Below, piece by piece: positions 23,701-31,729 of a stretch of DNA of 43,479 bases. Numbering within the stretch: the stretch's first letter is position 1; each line of letters opens with the position of its first letter. The notes below the pieces were generated by a model, which saw nothing but the letters and a program-made list of their open reading frames with translations, made no database searches and was not told the DNA's origin. Both the position numbers and the translations under genes were made by a program. Location of the stretch: NCBI GenBank assembly GCA_021785435.1, contig JAJYFE010000014.1:1-43479 (forward strand), written 5' to 3'. Source of the stretch: Planctomycetota bacterium (GTDB lineage Bacteria; Planctomycetota; Phycisphaerae; WQYP01).

Positions 23701-25486
23701 GCGCCTTTTTCAGCCACGGAGCGAGGACCGACCAAGCCTGCGCATAATGCTTGGTATACAGGGCCAGCCGGGTCTTAAGCAGAGCCAGGCTTAAATCCTT
23801 CCTGGTTGGCAATTCGGACAGCAGCACTGCCAGGGCGGATACATCATTTAGCTGGGCTAATGCCTGGGCTTTGAGGATCAGGGCACGGCGGTTGGCCGGC
23901 GAAGTTTTCAGGACCTGATTAATCAGTTTAAGTGCCGCGGCCGGTCGCGCTCCCGCCAATAGCAGCGCAGCACGATCCAGCCGGAAGGCGGGTTGGTCGG
24001 TCCAGTAAGGCGCCAAGGTGTCCAAGCGCATCAGGGCGGCGCCGGATTCTCCGCGCAGCTGGTAAAGTTTTACTTGCAGTTGCTGATCTATAATCCAAAG
24101 CGGCCGTTCGGCGAGGTTGGCGGGCGAAAGCGTCGCGGCCGCGCGATTCAACCAGCGCTTCGCCGAAGCCAGCCGCCCCTGCGCCAGGCACAGACGACCA
24201 CGATACACCCAGACCCACGGTGATTGCGGCGCCCGGCGCATCAGCTTAACCAGGGAAGTTTTTGCGGCGTGCAGATACCGTTGGCGTTGGGTTGATCCGG
24301 GGGTTGCGGCTTCGGCCAACGCCAAGTTGGCGCGGGTTAAATCCTGTTGGACCTGGTTCCGCCAAGCCGAGTGGAGCAACGGTCTAAGGCCATGGTCGCT
24401 CGCCTTGTCGAGTCGCCCTCTTCGGCGACCCGCGGCAGGTTGCAGGGCCTCCTCCAAACAAGGGATAGCGCGGTGGGGTTCATGGTGCTGCAGATAAAAT
24501 TCGCCCAGTTGTATATAGCCCGACATCCGCGCCGGTTGCAGTGCAATGATTTTGCGCAGAATGGCGGCGATCCTGGAGACCGGGGCCGGCTGGCGTATCA
24601 ACCACTGCGCCTGGGCTTGGAGCACCTTGGGGTCATGGGGCGCCAAGGCCGCGGCTTTTCGCAGCGCCCGGGTCGCTGCCGCGGCATGGCCGGGCAGCTC
24701 GGCGCTGAGGTCCGCCAGGGCAATCCAGCCGTAGGGGTTGTGTGGATATTTTTGGGTGTACAAATCCAGCCGGCGCAGCGTTTTTTTGCGCAAGGCGGCG
24801 GCCTGGGCCGCGCTGATCACAGTTTGCCGCAGTTCGCTGTTGGCCTGGTCCACATCAAGAGCGGCCAGCGACGCGGTCAACCGGGCGGATTGGGGCTGTA
24901 ATCGGATGGCCCGCTCCAAGTCCCGCCGGGCGACGGTAAAGCGGGCGTTGGTCAGCTCGGCCAGGCCCTTGGCTGCGGCCAGGCGCGCCTCGGCTCGCCA
25001 ACGCCAGGCCTGGGCGTTTTTAGGATCGAGCCGCACCACGGCCCGAGCGAATTTCCCCAGCTTGGCCCAATCCGCCGGCCGGCGGTCCCAACGGACGATT
25101 TGTTGATAGGCCCGCATAAGCCGCAGGCGCGGCGGCAGCAGGGAATAATCCAGTTGGCTCGCGTCACGCCAGCACTGCAGGGCCAGTTGAAAGCGGTGCG
25201 GATGAGCGGCGGTCGTCTGGTTATACAAATCACCCAGGCGCACCAGCAGCCTGGCCGCGGTGGACGACTGGCCGTGGCGTTGATCGATCACCACTAACCG
25301 CTGATATAAGGCAATGGCGCGATCCCTGTCGCCCTTTCGCAGGGCCTGCCGCGCCGCAGCGCGCAGTCGTACGGGATTATTTTGATATTCATGCAGTGCG
25401 TACAGCAAGGCGAAGCTTCCGGCGATAATCACCACCAGAATGCCGAGCAACAGGAACACGAATTTCTTATTGACCCGTTTGGCCAT
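20759..25486 (-). CDS. Giant TPR-repeat protein with N-terminal membrane anchor
   Basis: 1575 residues from ATG 25486; the open frame extends upstream but the anchor starts here. MAKRVNKKFVFLLLGILVVI then IAGSFALLYALHEY forms one TM/signal anchor. The rest is almost entirely tetratricopeptide-type helix pairs (ALRKGDRDRAIALYQRLVVI, LYYHAAAEVRRAP, AAAERYDHALLKLVPDDPGI then LNNYAYLL, VAYYHLAKVLAAQGNPDAA). This is the build of PrsT-like TPR proteins found next to exosortases, thought to organise polysaccharide export in the periplasm. The start lies inside the end of the EpsI gene (20-bp overlap), and the stop is 18 bases before the Wzc-like gene. GRRRGRLDKASDHG (about residue 350-363) is encoded around a GTCGCCCTCTTCGGCGAC hairpin and may be repeat-derived. 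Confidence 0.8.
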   Translation of the reverse strand: MAKRVNKKFVFLLLGILVVIIAGSFALLYALHEYQNNPVRLRAAARQALRKGDRDRAIALYQRLVVIDQRHGQSSTAARLLVRLGDLYNQTTAAHPHRFQLALQCWRDASQLDYSLLPPRLRLMRAYQQIVRWDRRPADWAKLGKFARAVVRLDPKNAQAWRWRAEARLAAAKGLAELTNARFTVARRDLERAIRLQPQSARLTASLAALDVDQANSELRQTVISAAQAAALRKKTLRRLDLYTQKYPHNPYGWIALADLSAELPGHAAAATRALRKAAALAPHDPKVLQAQAQWLIRQPAPVSRIAAILRKIIALQPARMSGYIQLGEFYLQHHEPHRAIPCLEEALQPAAGRRRGRLDKASDHGLRPLLHSAWRNQVQQDLTRANLALAEAATPGSTQRQRYLHAAKTSLVKLMRRAPQSPWVWVYRGRLCLAQGRLASAKRWLNRAAATLSPANLAERPLWIIDQQLQVKLYQLRGESGAALMRLDTLAPYWTDQPAFRLDRAALLLAGARPAAALKLINQVLKTSPANRRALILKAQALAQLNDVSALAVLLSELPTRKDLSLALLKTRLALYTKHYAQAWSVLAPWLKKAPADSQLVLYAYAAQMDLHHRTQAAAVIAKAVQLAPDDMQFILLANQLQPGKIPPEIKLTAVSGPELRLTIPGAGAAAVEQAQREAIAHIAAPLQRDLVRAQFEMAHGRLAAATKALAAAAKIQPASTALLAARFRLALLRRDFTLAKHLAAQAAARNLDGCSGALFHARLDLASGAPAAAVRVLRPWCRKHPDHNALQTYYGQALLASGAGSAGITQLRGVLQRQPNNLPAIKMLVGCYLAPGTGQSFVEARKLVQRGLIYAPLDRQLNRWRHDLADIYGPPGPEIARRTRILTARPGDIDNILHLAWLYQRDHRSAAALALLRRTRQGHPGNLAVARELGALYLANRMPAKAQALYSALAESANPHVAFPGRMLLGDFYQSQKDFAAAAQVYQSAWTVQPRGSYTVPRTLGDLFFKLGRFKTALRYYSALYHARPASRRVFLRYVETMIRAGESAQAHRMLQQSWLNRHPHDEQALALDGFAWYRQGRFPTAAATLERALAMNPRDPLALYYHAAAEVRRAPADPTRAIRDLQTLLALVPQDVRARVLLAQLDVRTGRYAQGVYEYTSVLRTDSGQSQIRRAYARLLLHLSGDYLALAASDRSRRAATLRTIAPLKRLRRWIAQMRHRYPHDAIWWLWQGRYDWLRQRPGPALAAERQAYHLAPGQAGIALAYLAALLQRKQYAQARTTAQQAIVAAPGAPALYAACGRADAGLKKWSACSADFQQALMLALPAPPLFLNLAGQFLATRPYARSRPMVTAVLTKIGLQRAGHEALIDTARGMVAAAGKRWPEVLAHARQALAPRPLSGHLDRMLRMTALRLAALGAYQTGRYAAAERYDHALLKLVPDDPGILNNYAYLLAVKFKQPRRAEPFAQRANADAAQEIASGAYCHNSNILDTLGWVRFLNGESLGATAALRRSLRYSPPPVAYYHLAKVLAAQGNPDAARNILQRGIIIARQAAAPILSREQTLLKHLSGPG

Positions 25487-26258
25487 GGTTGAGTTTTCTC
25501 CAATCCGGCAGGCATTTTTCAATCGCCGGCAGCGCCGCCCGCAGAAAGGCGGTAATGCGCCGCCGCGCCACCGCCCGACGGCTGGGACCGAGAATATCCA
25601 CTTCGATCTTGGCATCATAACCGAAGCGACTGCGCTTTCGCCAAAACAGGGCGCTTACCTGCTGGGGGTCCGCCACGTATCGTCCATCCACCTGGAAAGT
25701 GTACGCGGTGTTGATGAACCGGCCGCCATGGGACGAATTGTGCAGCAACGGCAGAATGGCGGAACCCCCTGTCGCCACCGCGAACGATAGGAACCGCATC
25801 GGTATCGCGCTGATAGACCCGTTGGCGTGCGGCACGCGGGGAACCGTAATCAGAGAATCATAAATACGCTTGCGCCCCAGGCCTGCCCAGCAGACATTGG
25901 GCACATGGGGGGTGGCGAAACTCGTCGGATAATAGTTGATATTGACTGCCAGGATCGCGGCCGGAGCGTCCGGCGCCGCCCGGCTGTACCAATATTTCCG
26001 CAGAAGATAATCCCGCGTTCCCAGGGCCTGCACTTCCTCCGGCGGCAGTTTCTGATCCACCCACCCCGGCCGCACGACGAAGGGTGGCAGACGGGTCGGC
26101 AGCGTGTACAGAGGCTTTTGCAGCGGCGTGGGTTGCTTTTGCAGCACCACGTGAAAGGAACGCTGCACGGCCAGCAGAGCCGTCACGCCGCCGAGCAGGA
26201 TCAAGAGAGCCAATAGCGGCGGAAGCTGGCGTGCCAGGGTGGGGGAAATCGCTTTCAT
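25467..26258 (-). CDS. EpsI-type exosortase-associated protein
   Basis: 263 residues from ATG 26258, overlapping the exosortase stop by 4 bp. The N-terminal TM is LPPLLALLILLGGVTALLAV. The periplasmic part has LPTRLPPFVVRPGWVDQKLP, VQALGTRDYLLRKYWYSRA, then AAILAVNINYYPTSFATPHV followed by PNVCWAGLG. The V-x-Y-Y...HxPxxCxxGxG pattern is the core of the EpsI domain, which in many genomes is fused to the exosortase C-terminus but here is separate. The family is required for exosortase-linked exopolysaccharide production, with unknown biochemistry. The conserved His and Cys of HVPNVCWAGLG are intact. Position 3' of the exosortase with overlapping codons confirms the pairing. Confidence 0.8.
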   Translation of the reverse strand: MKAISPTLARQLPPLLALLILLGGVTALLAVQRSFHVVLQKQPTPLQKPLYTLPTRLPPFVVRPGWVDQKLPPEEVQALGTRDYLLRKYWYSRAAPDAPAAILAVNINYYPTSFATPHVPNVCWAGLGRKRIYDSLITVPRVPHANGSISAIPMRFLSFAVATGGSAILPLLHNSSHGGRFINTAYTFQVDGRYVADPQQVSALFWRKRSRFGYDAKIEVDILGPSRRAVARRRITAFLRAALPAIEKCLPDWRKLNHGQTGQ

Positions 26259-27331
26259 GCCTCTGCCCCTCTCGCGGTGCGGACGGCGGCGCGCCCGCTG
26301 GCCGGGTCTTCCACGAACCAGCGGGCTCCCACGGCGTCGATCAGCCGCGCCAGGCCCCATTGCAGCAGCAGGGCCGGTACCAGCATCAGCAGGCCTACAT
26401 CCGCGTGGGTGCTGCCCCGCGCCCATTGCGGCCCGAGCGTCAGGAGCAGCACGCCGGTGACGCTGACGCGCAGGCCATTACAAAAAATCGCCACGGGCAG
26501 CGCCCACAGGGCCAGAATTATTTTCTGCCAGACCGGGCGATTCGTGGAATAGGCCAGAATGATCGCCAACGCGAAAAATGCGGTCAGCAGGCGTATACCG
26601 CTGCAGGCTTCCGCCACATTCAAGGACTGCCATTGGGTGCCGGTTTGAATGTTAATCTGCGTGGCCGTTCGTACCGCGTGAATTCCGAACAGCGGCAGCA
26701 GATGCACCCCTAGGGAAGCGGAAATATACTGCAGGGGCGTGGTGAGTTTGACATATAAGGCTTGGGGCGGATTGATCATGAACACCAGATAGCAAATGGG
26801 CAGCCAAAGAATTTTCAGATGCTCCCAACCCAGCAGCCACAACACCAGGCCGAACAAAACCACAAACATGCTCATATGAGAGAATTGAATCTGCCCGCAA
26901 ACCAGAAACAACACCTGGCTGGCCACGCCGAAAACCAGCAGCGCCAATCCCAGTGCTTGGCGCTCCACGGGCAATTGTTGGAGCCGCTCCCAGTGCAGAT
27001 AGACCAACCATCCCGCCAACGGTCCAATGGCCAGGCCGAGGCTGAAGTTGGGATTGTTCAGCCAAACCGACAGTAGTTGCTCGAAGTTGATGCGGTACAG
27101 GAGGAAAAAACCCGCGGCGAGCAGGCCCATCCAAATCCACCGCGCCGCGCCCGGATGTGCCGCGCTGGTGGCGGATCGCTGCGGTTCGGCGGCTGGGGAT
27201 TCCGGCAGGACCGACCCGGAAGTCATGGCGGTCGGCGACGAAGCTGCTCTCTCCCCGCTGGCGTGGCCCGCCACCTGCGGCGCGGTCAAGGCCGCGGGTG
27301 CAGTAGTGAACACCTGGTCGGGTCGTTGCAT
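26255..27331 (-). CDS. Exosortase (EpsH-type membrane transpeptidase)
   Basis: 358 residues. Eight or so TM segments follow a 65-residue Ala/Pro/Ser-rich cytoplasmic tail, which is unusual; an internal start near residue 36 is possible. The catalytic triad of the exosortase/archaeosortase family is complete: Cys243 in VAEACSGIRLL, Arg288 in FCNGLRVSVTG, His309 in GSTHADVGLLM. Exosortases cleave C-terminal PEP-CTERM-type signals and pass the protein on for surface attachment; the EPS-associated subset may process other partners. No PEP-CTERM tail is recognisable on any complete protein in this window, so substrates must be elsewhere or unconventional. The gene begins 37 bases after the NicO-like gene and overlaps EpsI, so the four downstream genes form one unit. 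Confidence 0.85.
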   Translation of the reverse strand: MQRPDQVFTTAPAALTAPQVAGHASGERAASSPTAMTSGSVLPESPAAEPQRSATSAAHPGAARWIWMGLLAAGFFLLYRINFEQLLSVWLNNPNFSLGLAIGPLAGWLVYLHWERLQQLPVERQALGLALLVFGVASQVLFLVCGQIQFSHMSMFVVLFGLVLWLLGWEHLKILWLPICYLVFMINPPQALYVKLTTPLQYISASLGVHLLPLFGIHAVRTATQINIQTGTQWQSLNVAEACSGIRLLTAFFALAIILAYSTNRPVWQKIILALWALPVAIFCNGLRVSVTGVLLLTLGPQWARGSTHADVGLLMLVPALLLQWGLARLIDAVGARWFVEDPASGRAAVRTARGAEA

Positions 27332-27367
27332 ACAAGCCTGAACCGAATGGATGATCCGTGGCTATTA

Positions 27368-28342
27368 TTATAGCGACGGTTCGGCCGAAGCGGAAGCCTC
27401 CGGGGAAGCTGACGCCGCCGCTTTCAGGTGGGATATGTCGCGCAACGAGCGGGCAAAAGAATAGACCGCAACGGTCAACAGGAGAATCACCGCCAGGAAG
27501 AAGCCCACGCCCAGGTGCGCCAGGTTGTGCACCTTGATTCCCGTATTCACCTGCCAGCGCCCGAGCTCAGGGAGCAGTACCTCCAGCAGCCCCACCAGCA
27601 CGAAACCGCTGCCCGCCCAGGCCAGAGTCCGCCCTGCCATCAGCCGGGCCAGAAGAACGCGCGCCTCGTCCCGGAGTTTGCGCCGCGCCATCCACTGCCC
27701 GAAGGCGGCGCCAAAGAGCATCTGCATCAGGGTGGTGCCGAGGCCGAAAAATACGCCCGGTAGAAAGGCCGTCCAAGGCCCCGGCATATGCGGGGCCAGG
27801 AATAGATAGACGATCAGGGCAAAGGCGCCGGTGCCCCAGCCGGCGATGAAGCCGTGCACGAGGGGCATATACACGGGCAAAGCCTGGGGATTGGCGATCC
27901 CCTCCGCGGTGATGGTATGACGATGCCAAAGGTGGGGGATTTTACCGCGGTACAGCACATACCAGCCGGAACCGGCCATTACCATTCCCACCACGATGTA
28001 GATCAAAGCGTTGAACACCTGGGTCTGCAGAACGTCGAGGAGCGCATGCCGGATGACGCCATTCACCGCAAAATAGGCCAGTTCGGAGGCGATCGCCCGC
28101 TGCAGCGTAAAGGCCAGCGAAAACAGCAGACCGGCCCGCAGGCCCCCTTTCCAACTGTAGCTGCCCACGGCGTAACTGAAGGTGATTGGCCAGGTGTGCT
28201 CGTCGGGCGTGATGCCGTGAATCATCCCGAGCAGAAAAGCCGTCAGCAAAAGCGCCGCGACACCCAGTCCCGCGCCCGTAGGATTCCAGAGATTCAGGTG
28301 AAACATCGCCGCGGTGAAAACCGATTGGGAAAGGGCGGGCAT
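27368..28342 (-). CDS. NicO/UreH-like transition metal transporter
   Basis: 324 residues from ATG 28342, preceded by CGGGAG 7 bases upstream. A second in-frame ATG at 28375 falls near the predicted transcription start and is not preferred. Six or seven TM helices are visible. The first carries LLGMIHGITPDEHTWPITFS, resembling the metal-binding H-x(4,5)-D-H motif of NiCoT/NicO/UreH permeases, here HGITPDEH. A His-rich loop follows (GKIPHLWHRHTITAEG). The family moves Ni2+ or Co2+ in or out of the cell; direction and metal are not decidable here. The C-terminal tail is low-complexity Ala/Ser/Glu. A good sigma-70 type promoter lies upstream, and the RND efflux genes are divergent from it, which fits a metal-homeostasis neighbourhood. 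Confidence 0.65.
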   Translation of the reverse strand: MPALSQSVFTAAMFHLNLWNPTGAGLGVAALLLTAFLLGMIHGITPDEHTWPITFSYAVGSYSWKGGLRAGLLFSLAFTLQRAIASELAYFAVNGVIRHALLDVLQTQVFNALIYIVVGMVMAGSGWYVLYRGKIPHLWHRHTITAEGIANPQALPVYMPLVHGFIAGWGTGAFALIVYLFLAPHMPGPWTAFLPGVFFGLGTTLMQMLFGAAFGQWMARRKLRDEARVLLARLMAGRTLAWAGSGFVLVGLLEVLLPELGRWQVNTGIKVHNLAHLGVGFFLAVILLLTVAVYSFARSLRDISHLKAAASASPEASASAEPSL

Positions 28343-28383
28343 GGCGCAACTCCCGTGGAATAAAGGCCTCCACATGCCTGAAG

Positions 28384-28411
28384 TTTATACCAGGTCATAC
28401 GCTCTCGTCAA
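28384..28411 (-). promoter_or_regulatory. Sigma-70 type promoter for the NicO-like gene
   Basis: On the minus strand TTGACG (28411-28406) and TATAAA (28389-28384) are 16 bases apart, near consensus. Transcription would start around 28377, giving a leader of about 35 bases with the CGGGAG ribosome binding site. It may also drive the exosortase operon by read-through, as only 37 bases separate the genes. Confidence 0.6.
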
Positions 28412-28436
28412 GGGATAGTATTACGTTCTTATACGA

Positions 28437-28451
28437 CCTTGGAGTCCAAGG
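28437..28451. promoter_or_regulatory. Perfect 15-bp palindrome, possible operator
   Basis: CCTTGGA-G-TCCAAGG has perfect 7-bp arms and a single-base centre. It lies 26 bases upstream of the -35 box of the NicO promoter, in the divergent spacer toward the efflux genes. Position and symmetry fit a dimeric regulator site; no regulator gene is next to it. Confidence 0.35.
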
Positions 28452-28600
28452 AACGGGGAAGGCATCCGCAGCAGGTCGAAGATCCGCCACGGTGGACACA
28501 CTGCGCTGTGCCGTCGAGCCAGCGGACCCGCCGCGGCCCAGGCACCCTGGTATGGAGCCGTGGCTTGACCCGCGCGCGCGGCGGCACTAAAATAGACGCG

Positions 28601-29011
28601 ATGAAAATATCGTCCATGGTTGCGGTATTGCTCGCCCTGACCTTGGCGTGGTCGCCCAGGCCAGGCTGCCATGCTGACGGCGGGGGTGTCGCCGCACGCG
28701 CCGCGTCCGCGCCGCGGTTGGTTTCATCCCGCGCCGGGGAAGTCCGCACCATGGGGTGGGACGGTCGCAGCCCAACGCCGAGCCGCCCCCATCCTTGCGC
28801 CTGCCAGCCCAGACCAGCGGCCCTATGCGGCTGGCCTAATTTTGCGACGCCGACCCAAAGCCGCATTTACGGGACCGTTTTACAACATGTTCCAGCATCG
28901 TCAGCCATGGCTTCCCAAGCGGGGACCATTCTTTCCCAATTCAACAGTCAACGCCCGCTCGATCGGGGCCAATGCGCGCTGTTTCGCCTGCATTGCGCCT
29001 TACTGATCTGA
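28601..29011 (+). CDS. Uncertain small secreted protein upstream of the efflux operon
   Basis: A frame of 136 residues begins MKISSMVAVLLALTLAWSPR then PGC, which looks like a signal or lipoprotein peptide, and ends Cys-rich (HPCACQPRPAALCGW, QCALFRLHCALLI). No ribosome binding site is obvious and codon third-position bias fades after the first 50 codons. An overlapping frame at 28671-29006 is equally open. No family is recognised. It may be a real small periplasmic protein of the RND locus, a frameshifted relic, or noncoding. Confidence 0.25.
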   Translation: MKISSMVAVLLALTLAWSPRPGCHADGGGVAARAASAPRLVSSRAGEVRTMGWDGRSPTPSRPHPCACQPRPAALCGWPNFATPTQSRIYGTVLQHVPASSAMASQAGTILSQFNSQRPLDRGQCALFRLHCALLI

Positions 29012-29126
29012 TACCCGGATTCTTGCCCCCCGTTGCGCCACGGCGGAGCCGCCGCCGCGCCCCACGCTTGGGCCGCGCGCCAGGCTTGGAGTTTCCCCAC
29101 AGGCCGATCGTCTCTGGAACCACGGC

Positions 29127-30572
29127 ATGAAGTTTTATCATGGTTATTGGCGGTTCATTCCTCCGCCGCGCCAACTTCGCTGGGCGGCGGCACTCGTGCT
29201 GTTGCTGCCGGCGGGATGTCAATCTTATCACAGCCGGCCGCTGACTCCGGGCGCGGTCGCGCAGGCGCTTAAAATTCCTCCCTGGCGCCAACTCCGCGTG
29301 GCGATCGAAAAGACCAGTGCGGAGCAATTTCCGAAAACGATGCTTGCGCCGTCGCAGGCCATCACGCCCAACCGGGCGGCGGCGTTGGCGCTGATTTTGA
29401 ATCCGTCCCTGCGCGCCCTCCGCGACGCCCACGGTGAAGCGTCCGCTCAACTGCTGCAGAGCGGCATTCTGACCAACCCGCAACTGACCGCCAGCGCGGG
29501 TCTGGTGACGGGGGGCTACCGCACCGACACCTTCAGTCCGTACGGAATCGGCGTGAGCTGGAATCTCCGGCAACTGATCGACCGCCAGGCGCGGATAAGT
29601 TCGGCGCGCTACCAATTCCAGCAGGTGGATCTGGAGGTGGCCTGGCGGGAATGGCAAACCGCCGAGGCGGCCCGGCTGGCGGTCTACGCCATCGCCGCGG
29701 CGAAGGCGCAACTGCGGGAAGCCCGCCGCGCCCAACGGGAACTTGACAGGACTTACCAACTGGCCCGGCGCGCCAGCACGCTGGGGCTGGTCACACTATT
29801 GGATCTGGGGCTGGCGCTTCACGCCAACCAACGCGCCGAGGCCCTGGTGCTCACGTCGCGGCAACGGCTCCAACTAAGCGCGTCGGACTTGGCGCGGGTG
29901 ATGGGCCTGCCGCCGGGTACGGTATTTACGCTGAGTCATTCCGTCCGCCTGCCGGCGACGGCCCGCCTGCCGAACGTGGCGCAGCTCGAACAGACGGTAG
30001 CCAGCCGGCGCCTGGATTTGTTGGCGCTGCGTATGGGCTATCAAAGCCAGCAGGAGCAGTTACGCGCCGCGGTGCTCCGGCAATTCCCCAGTGTCAACAT
30101 CGGCTTCGAGCAGGCCAGCGATGTTAACAACGTCCACCGGACCGGCTTCGCTGTAAGTATCGACTTGCCGATCTTTGACCGTAACCAGGGCCGGATCGCC
30201 CAGGCCAAGGCGACGCGACAGATACTTTATGACCATTACGTGGCGCGGGTGTTCAGCGCCCGTTCCGACATCGGCCAAGCCGTGGTGAACATCCGGTCGC
30301 TGCGACAGCGGATCCGCCAGGCGCAATCGGCGGTCGGGAAATACGATGACCTGGTCAGCCGGGCGCGGCAGGGCCTGCGGGCGCACAGCCTCGACATCGG
30401 CGCTTATGCCGACGCGGTGGAGCAACGGGAGCGCGCGCGGATTCGGATGCTGCGGTTGCAGTACCAGCTCGCCCAGAATCTGATCGCCCTGGAGCTGGCC
30501 TCCGGCGACAGCTTTTTTACGAAACGGGCGCCCCCAACCGGAGTCTTTAACCACAGCGGAGAAACGCCATGA
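29127..30572 (+). CDS. TolC/CusC-type outer membrane efflux lipoprotein
   Basis: 481 residues. The lipobox LLLPAGC puts the lipidated Cys at residue 31. Two outer-membrane-efflux repeats follow, each with long alpha-helical hairpins: first ITPNRAAALALILNPSLRAL then GILTNPQLTASAGLVTGGY, with long coiled coil around residues 170-260; second VASRRLDLLALRMGYQSQQE then QFPSVNIGFEQASDVNNVH, GFAVSIDLPIFDRNQGRIAQ and the second coiled coil. The P-x-I-F-D-R/N-Q-G-x-I sequence is diagnostic for this family. It forms the trimeric channel in the outer membrane for the adaptor and pump encoded next. The stop overlaps the adaptor start (ATGA). Confidence 0.9.
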   Translation: MKFYHGYWRFIPPPRQLRWAAALVLLLPAGCQSYHSRPLTPGAVAQALKIPPWRQLRVAIEKTSAEQFPKTMLAPSQAITPNRAAALALILNPSLRALRDAHGEASAQLLQSGILTNPQLTASAGLVTGGYRTDTFSPYGIGVSWNLRQLIDRQARISSARYQFQQVDLEVAWREWQTAEAARLAVYAIAAAKAQLREARRAQRELDRTYQLARRASTLGLVTLLDLGLALHANQRAEALVLTSRQRLQLSASDLARVMGLPPGTVFTLSHSVRLPATARLPNVAQLEQTVASRRLDLLALRMGYQSQQEQLRAAVLRQFPSVNIGFEQASDVNNVHRTGFAVSIDLPIFDRNQGRIAQAKATRQILYDHYVARVFSARSDIGQAVVNIRSLRQRIRQAQSAVGKYDDLVSRARQGLRAHSLDIGAYADAVEQRERARIRMLRLQYQLAQNLIALELASGDSFFTKRAPPTGVFNHSGETP

Positions 30573-31729
30573 AACGTTTGGTTTCCTTTATGGTGACGGT
30601 CCTGATACTGGTGCTCGCAATGGCCTTGGGTTACGCCCTGGCGAAATGGGGCGGCCCTCCGCGTGGCGAGGCCGGCCGTAGCGGAAGCATTGCCAGCGCT
30701 GTGAGCACGGTTGAAACCGTGCCGATTCGCTGGGGAAAAATTTTCCAGTCCAGCACCGCCTATGGCACCGTCGTGGCGAACCCTCGTTTGGAGCAAAGTC
30801 TTTCTGTGGCCTTCGCCTCGCGCGTGCTGAAGCTTTATGTGGTCCGGGGGCAGCGGGTCCGGCCCCACCAACCCCTGCTGCGGATTCAGGCCAGCCCGGC
30901 CGAACGGCTTAAGCTGGCCGAGGCCAAAAACCTCCTGCACCTCGCGGCAGTGCAACTGCGCCTGACTGAAGCCAAACGCCGACTCGAATTTGCCACGGAG
31001 TCGGATGTGGTCACAGCCCGGAATGCCCTGGTTGCGGCTTCCCTCAGGCTCGCCGCGCTGCGGCGCCTGGGGATTGGACCGCCGATGATTGTGCGGGCGC
31101 CGGAGGAGGCCATTGTGCTGGCCACTCCGGCGGTTCCGGGCCGGCTCGAACCGCGCGGCGCCGTCTTGCTCGATGTCCTCCCTATGCATGCCACCCAGGT
31201 GAAGTTAAGCGTCCTACCGCTCGAGGCGCGACAACTGCGGCTCGGGCAGAAGGTGGATATTTCGGTTGCCGCGCCAGGCGGCGCTATTCGCCAGCCGGGA
31301 ACGATCAGCCTGATCGCCAGCCGGGTTGATCCTGACAGCGGGTTTGTAGCCGTATATGTGACACCGGCCAAACCGCGGCTTTTGCTGATCGGCCAGTACG
31401 CTTCGGGCCGGTTTCACATCGCATCGCGGGTCGGACTGATCGTTCCGCATTCGGCGGTTCTGCCGGACGGCGGGAAAGAAATCATGTACACCGTCAGGAA
31501 CTTCCACGCCGTTTTGCACGATGTGCGGATCGGGTTGTCGAATCATCGTGAAGTTGAAGTTTCCGCGCCCGGCCTTCACGCGGGCGAGCCAGTCGTGGTG
31601 GTGGGAAACGCGGAATTGGCGAATGGCGTACCAGTCCAGCCCGTCGCCAGTTCCGCCGCGTCCGGGGGCGACGCCGCCAATGCGGCCCCGACCTCCAACC
31701 AAGCTGGAAAGCAAGGGAACCAACCATGA
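30569..31729 (+). CDS. RND efflux periplasmic adaptor (membrane fusion protein, HlyD/CusB type)
   Basis: 386 residues. The N-terminal anchor is RLVSFMVTVLILVLAMALGY. The lipoyl-like half-motifs include SVAFASRVLKLYVVRGQRVR then PHQPLLRIQASP, with an Ala/Leu/Glu coiled coil (LAEAKNLLHLAAVQLRLTEA). The beta-barrel and membrane-proximal domains follow (VKLSVLPLEARQLRLGQKVD, GTISLIASRVDPDSGFVAVY, HSAVLPDGGKEIMYTVRN). The C-terminus is a low-complexity Ala/Gly/Asn tail. Adaptors bridge pump and outer membrane channel. It lacks the Met-rich N-terminal metal site of true CusB, so the substrate class is not evident. It overlaps both neighbours by 4 bp. Confidence 0.88.
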   Translation: MKRLVSFMVTVLILVLAMALGYALAKWGGPPRGEAGRSGSIASAVSTVETVPIRWGKIFQSSTAYGTVVANPRLEQSLSVAFASRVLKLYVVRGQRVRPHQPLLRIQASPAERLKLAEAKNLLHLAAVQLRLTEAKRRLEFATESDVVTARNALVAASLRLAALRRLGIGPPMIVRAPEEAIVLATPAVPGRLEPRGAVLLDVLPMHATQVKLSVLPLEARQLRLGQKVDISVAAPGGAIRQPGTISLIASRVDPDSGFVAVYVTPAKPRLLLIGQYASGRFHIASRVGLIVPHSAVLPDGGKEIMYTVRNFHAVLHDVRIGLSNHREVEVSAPGLHAGEPVVVVGNAELANGVPVQPVASSAASGGDAANAAPTSNQAGKQGNQP

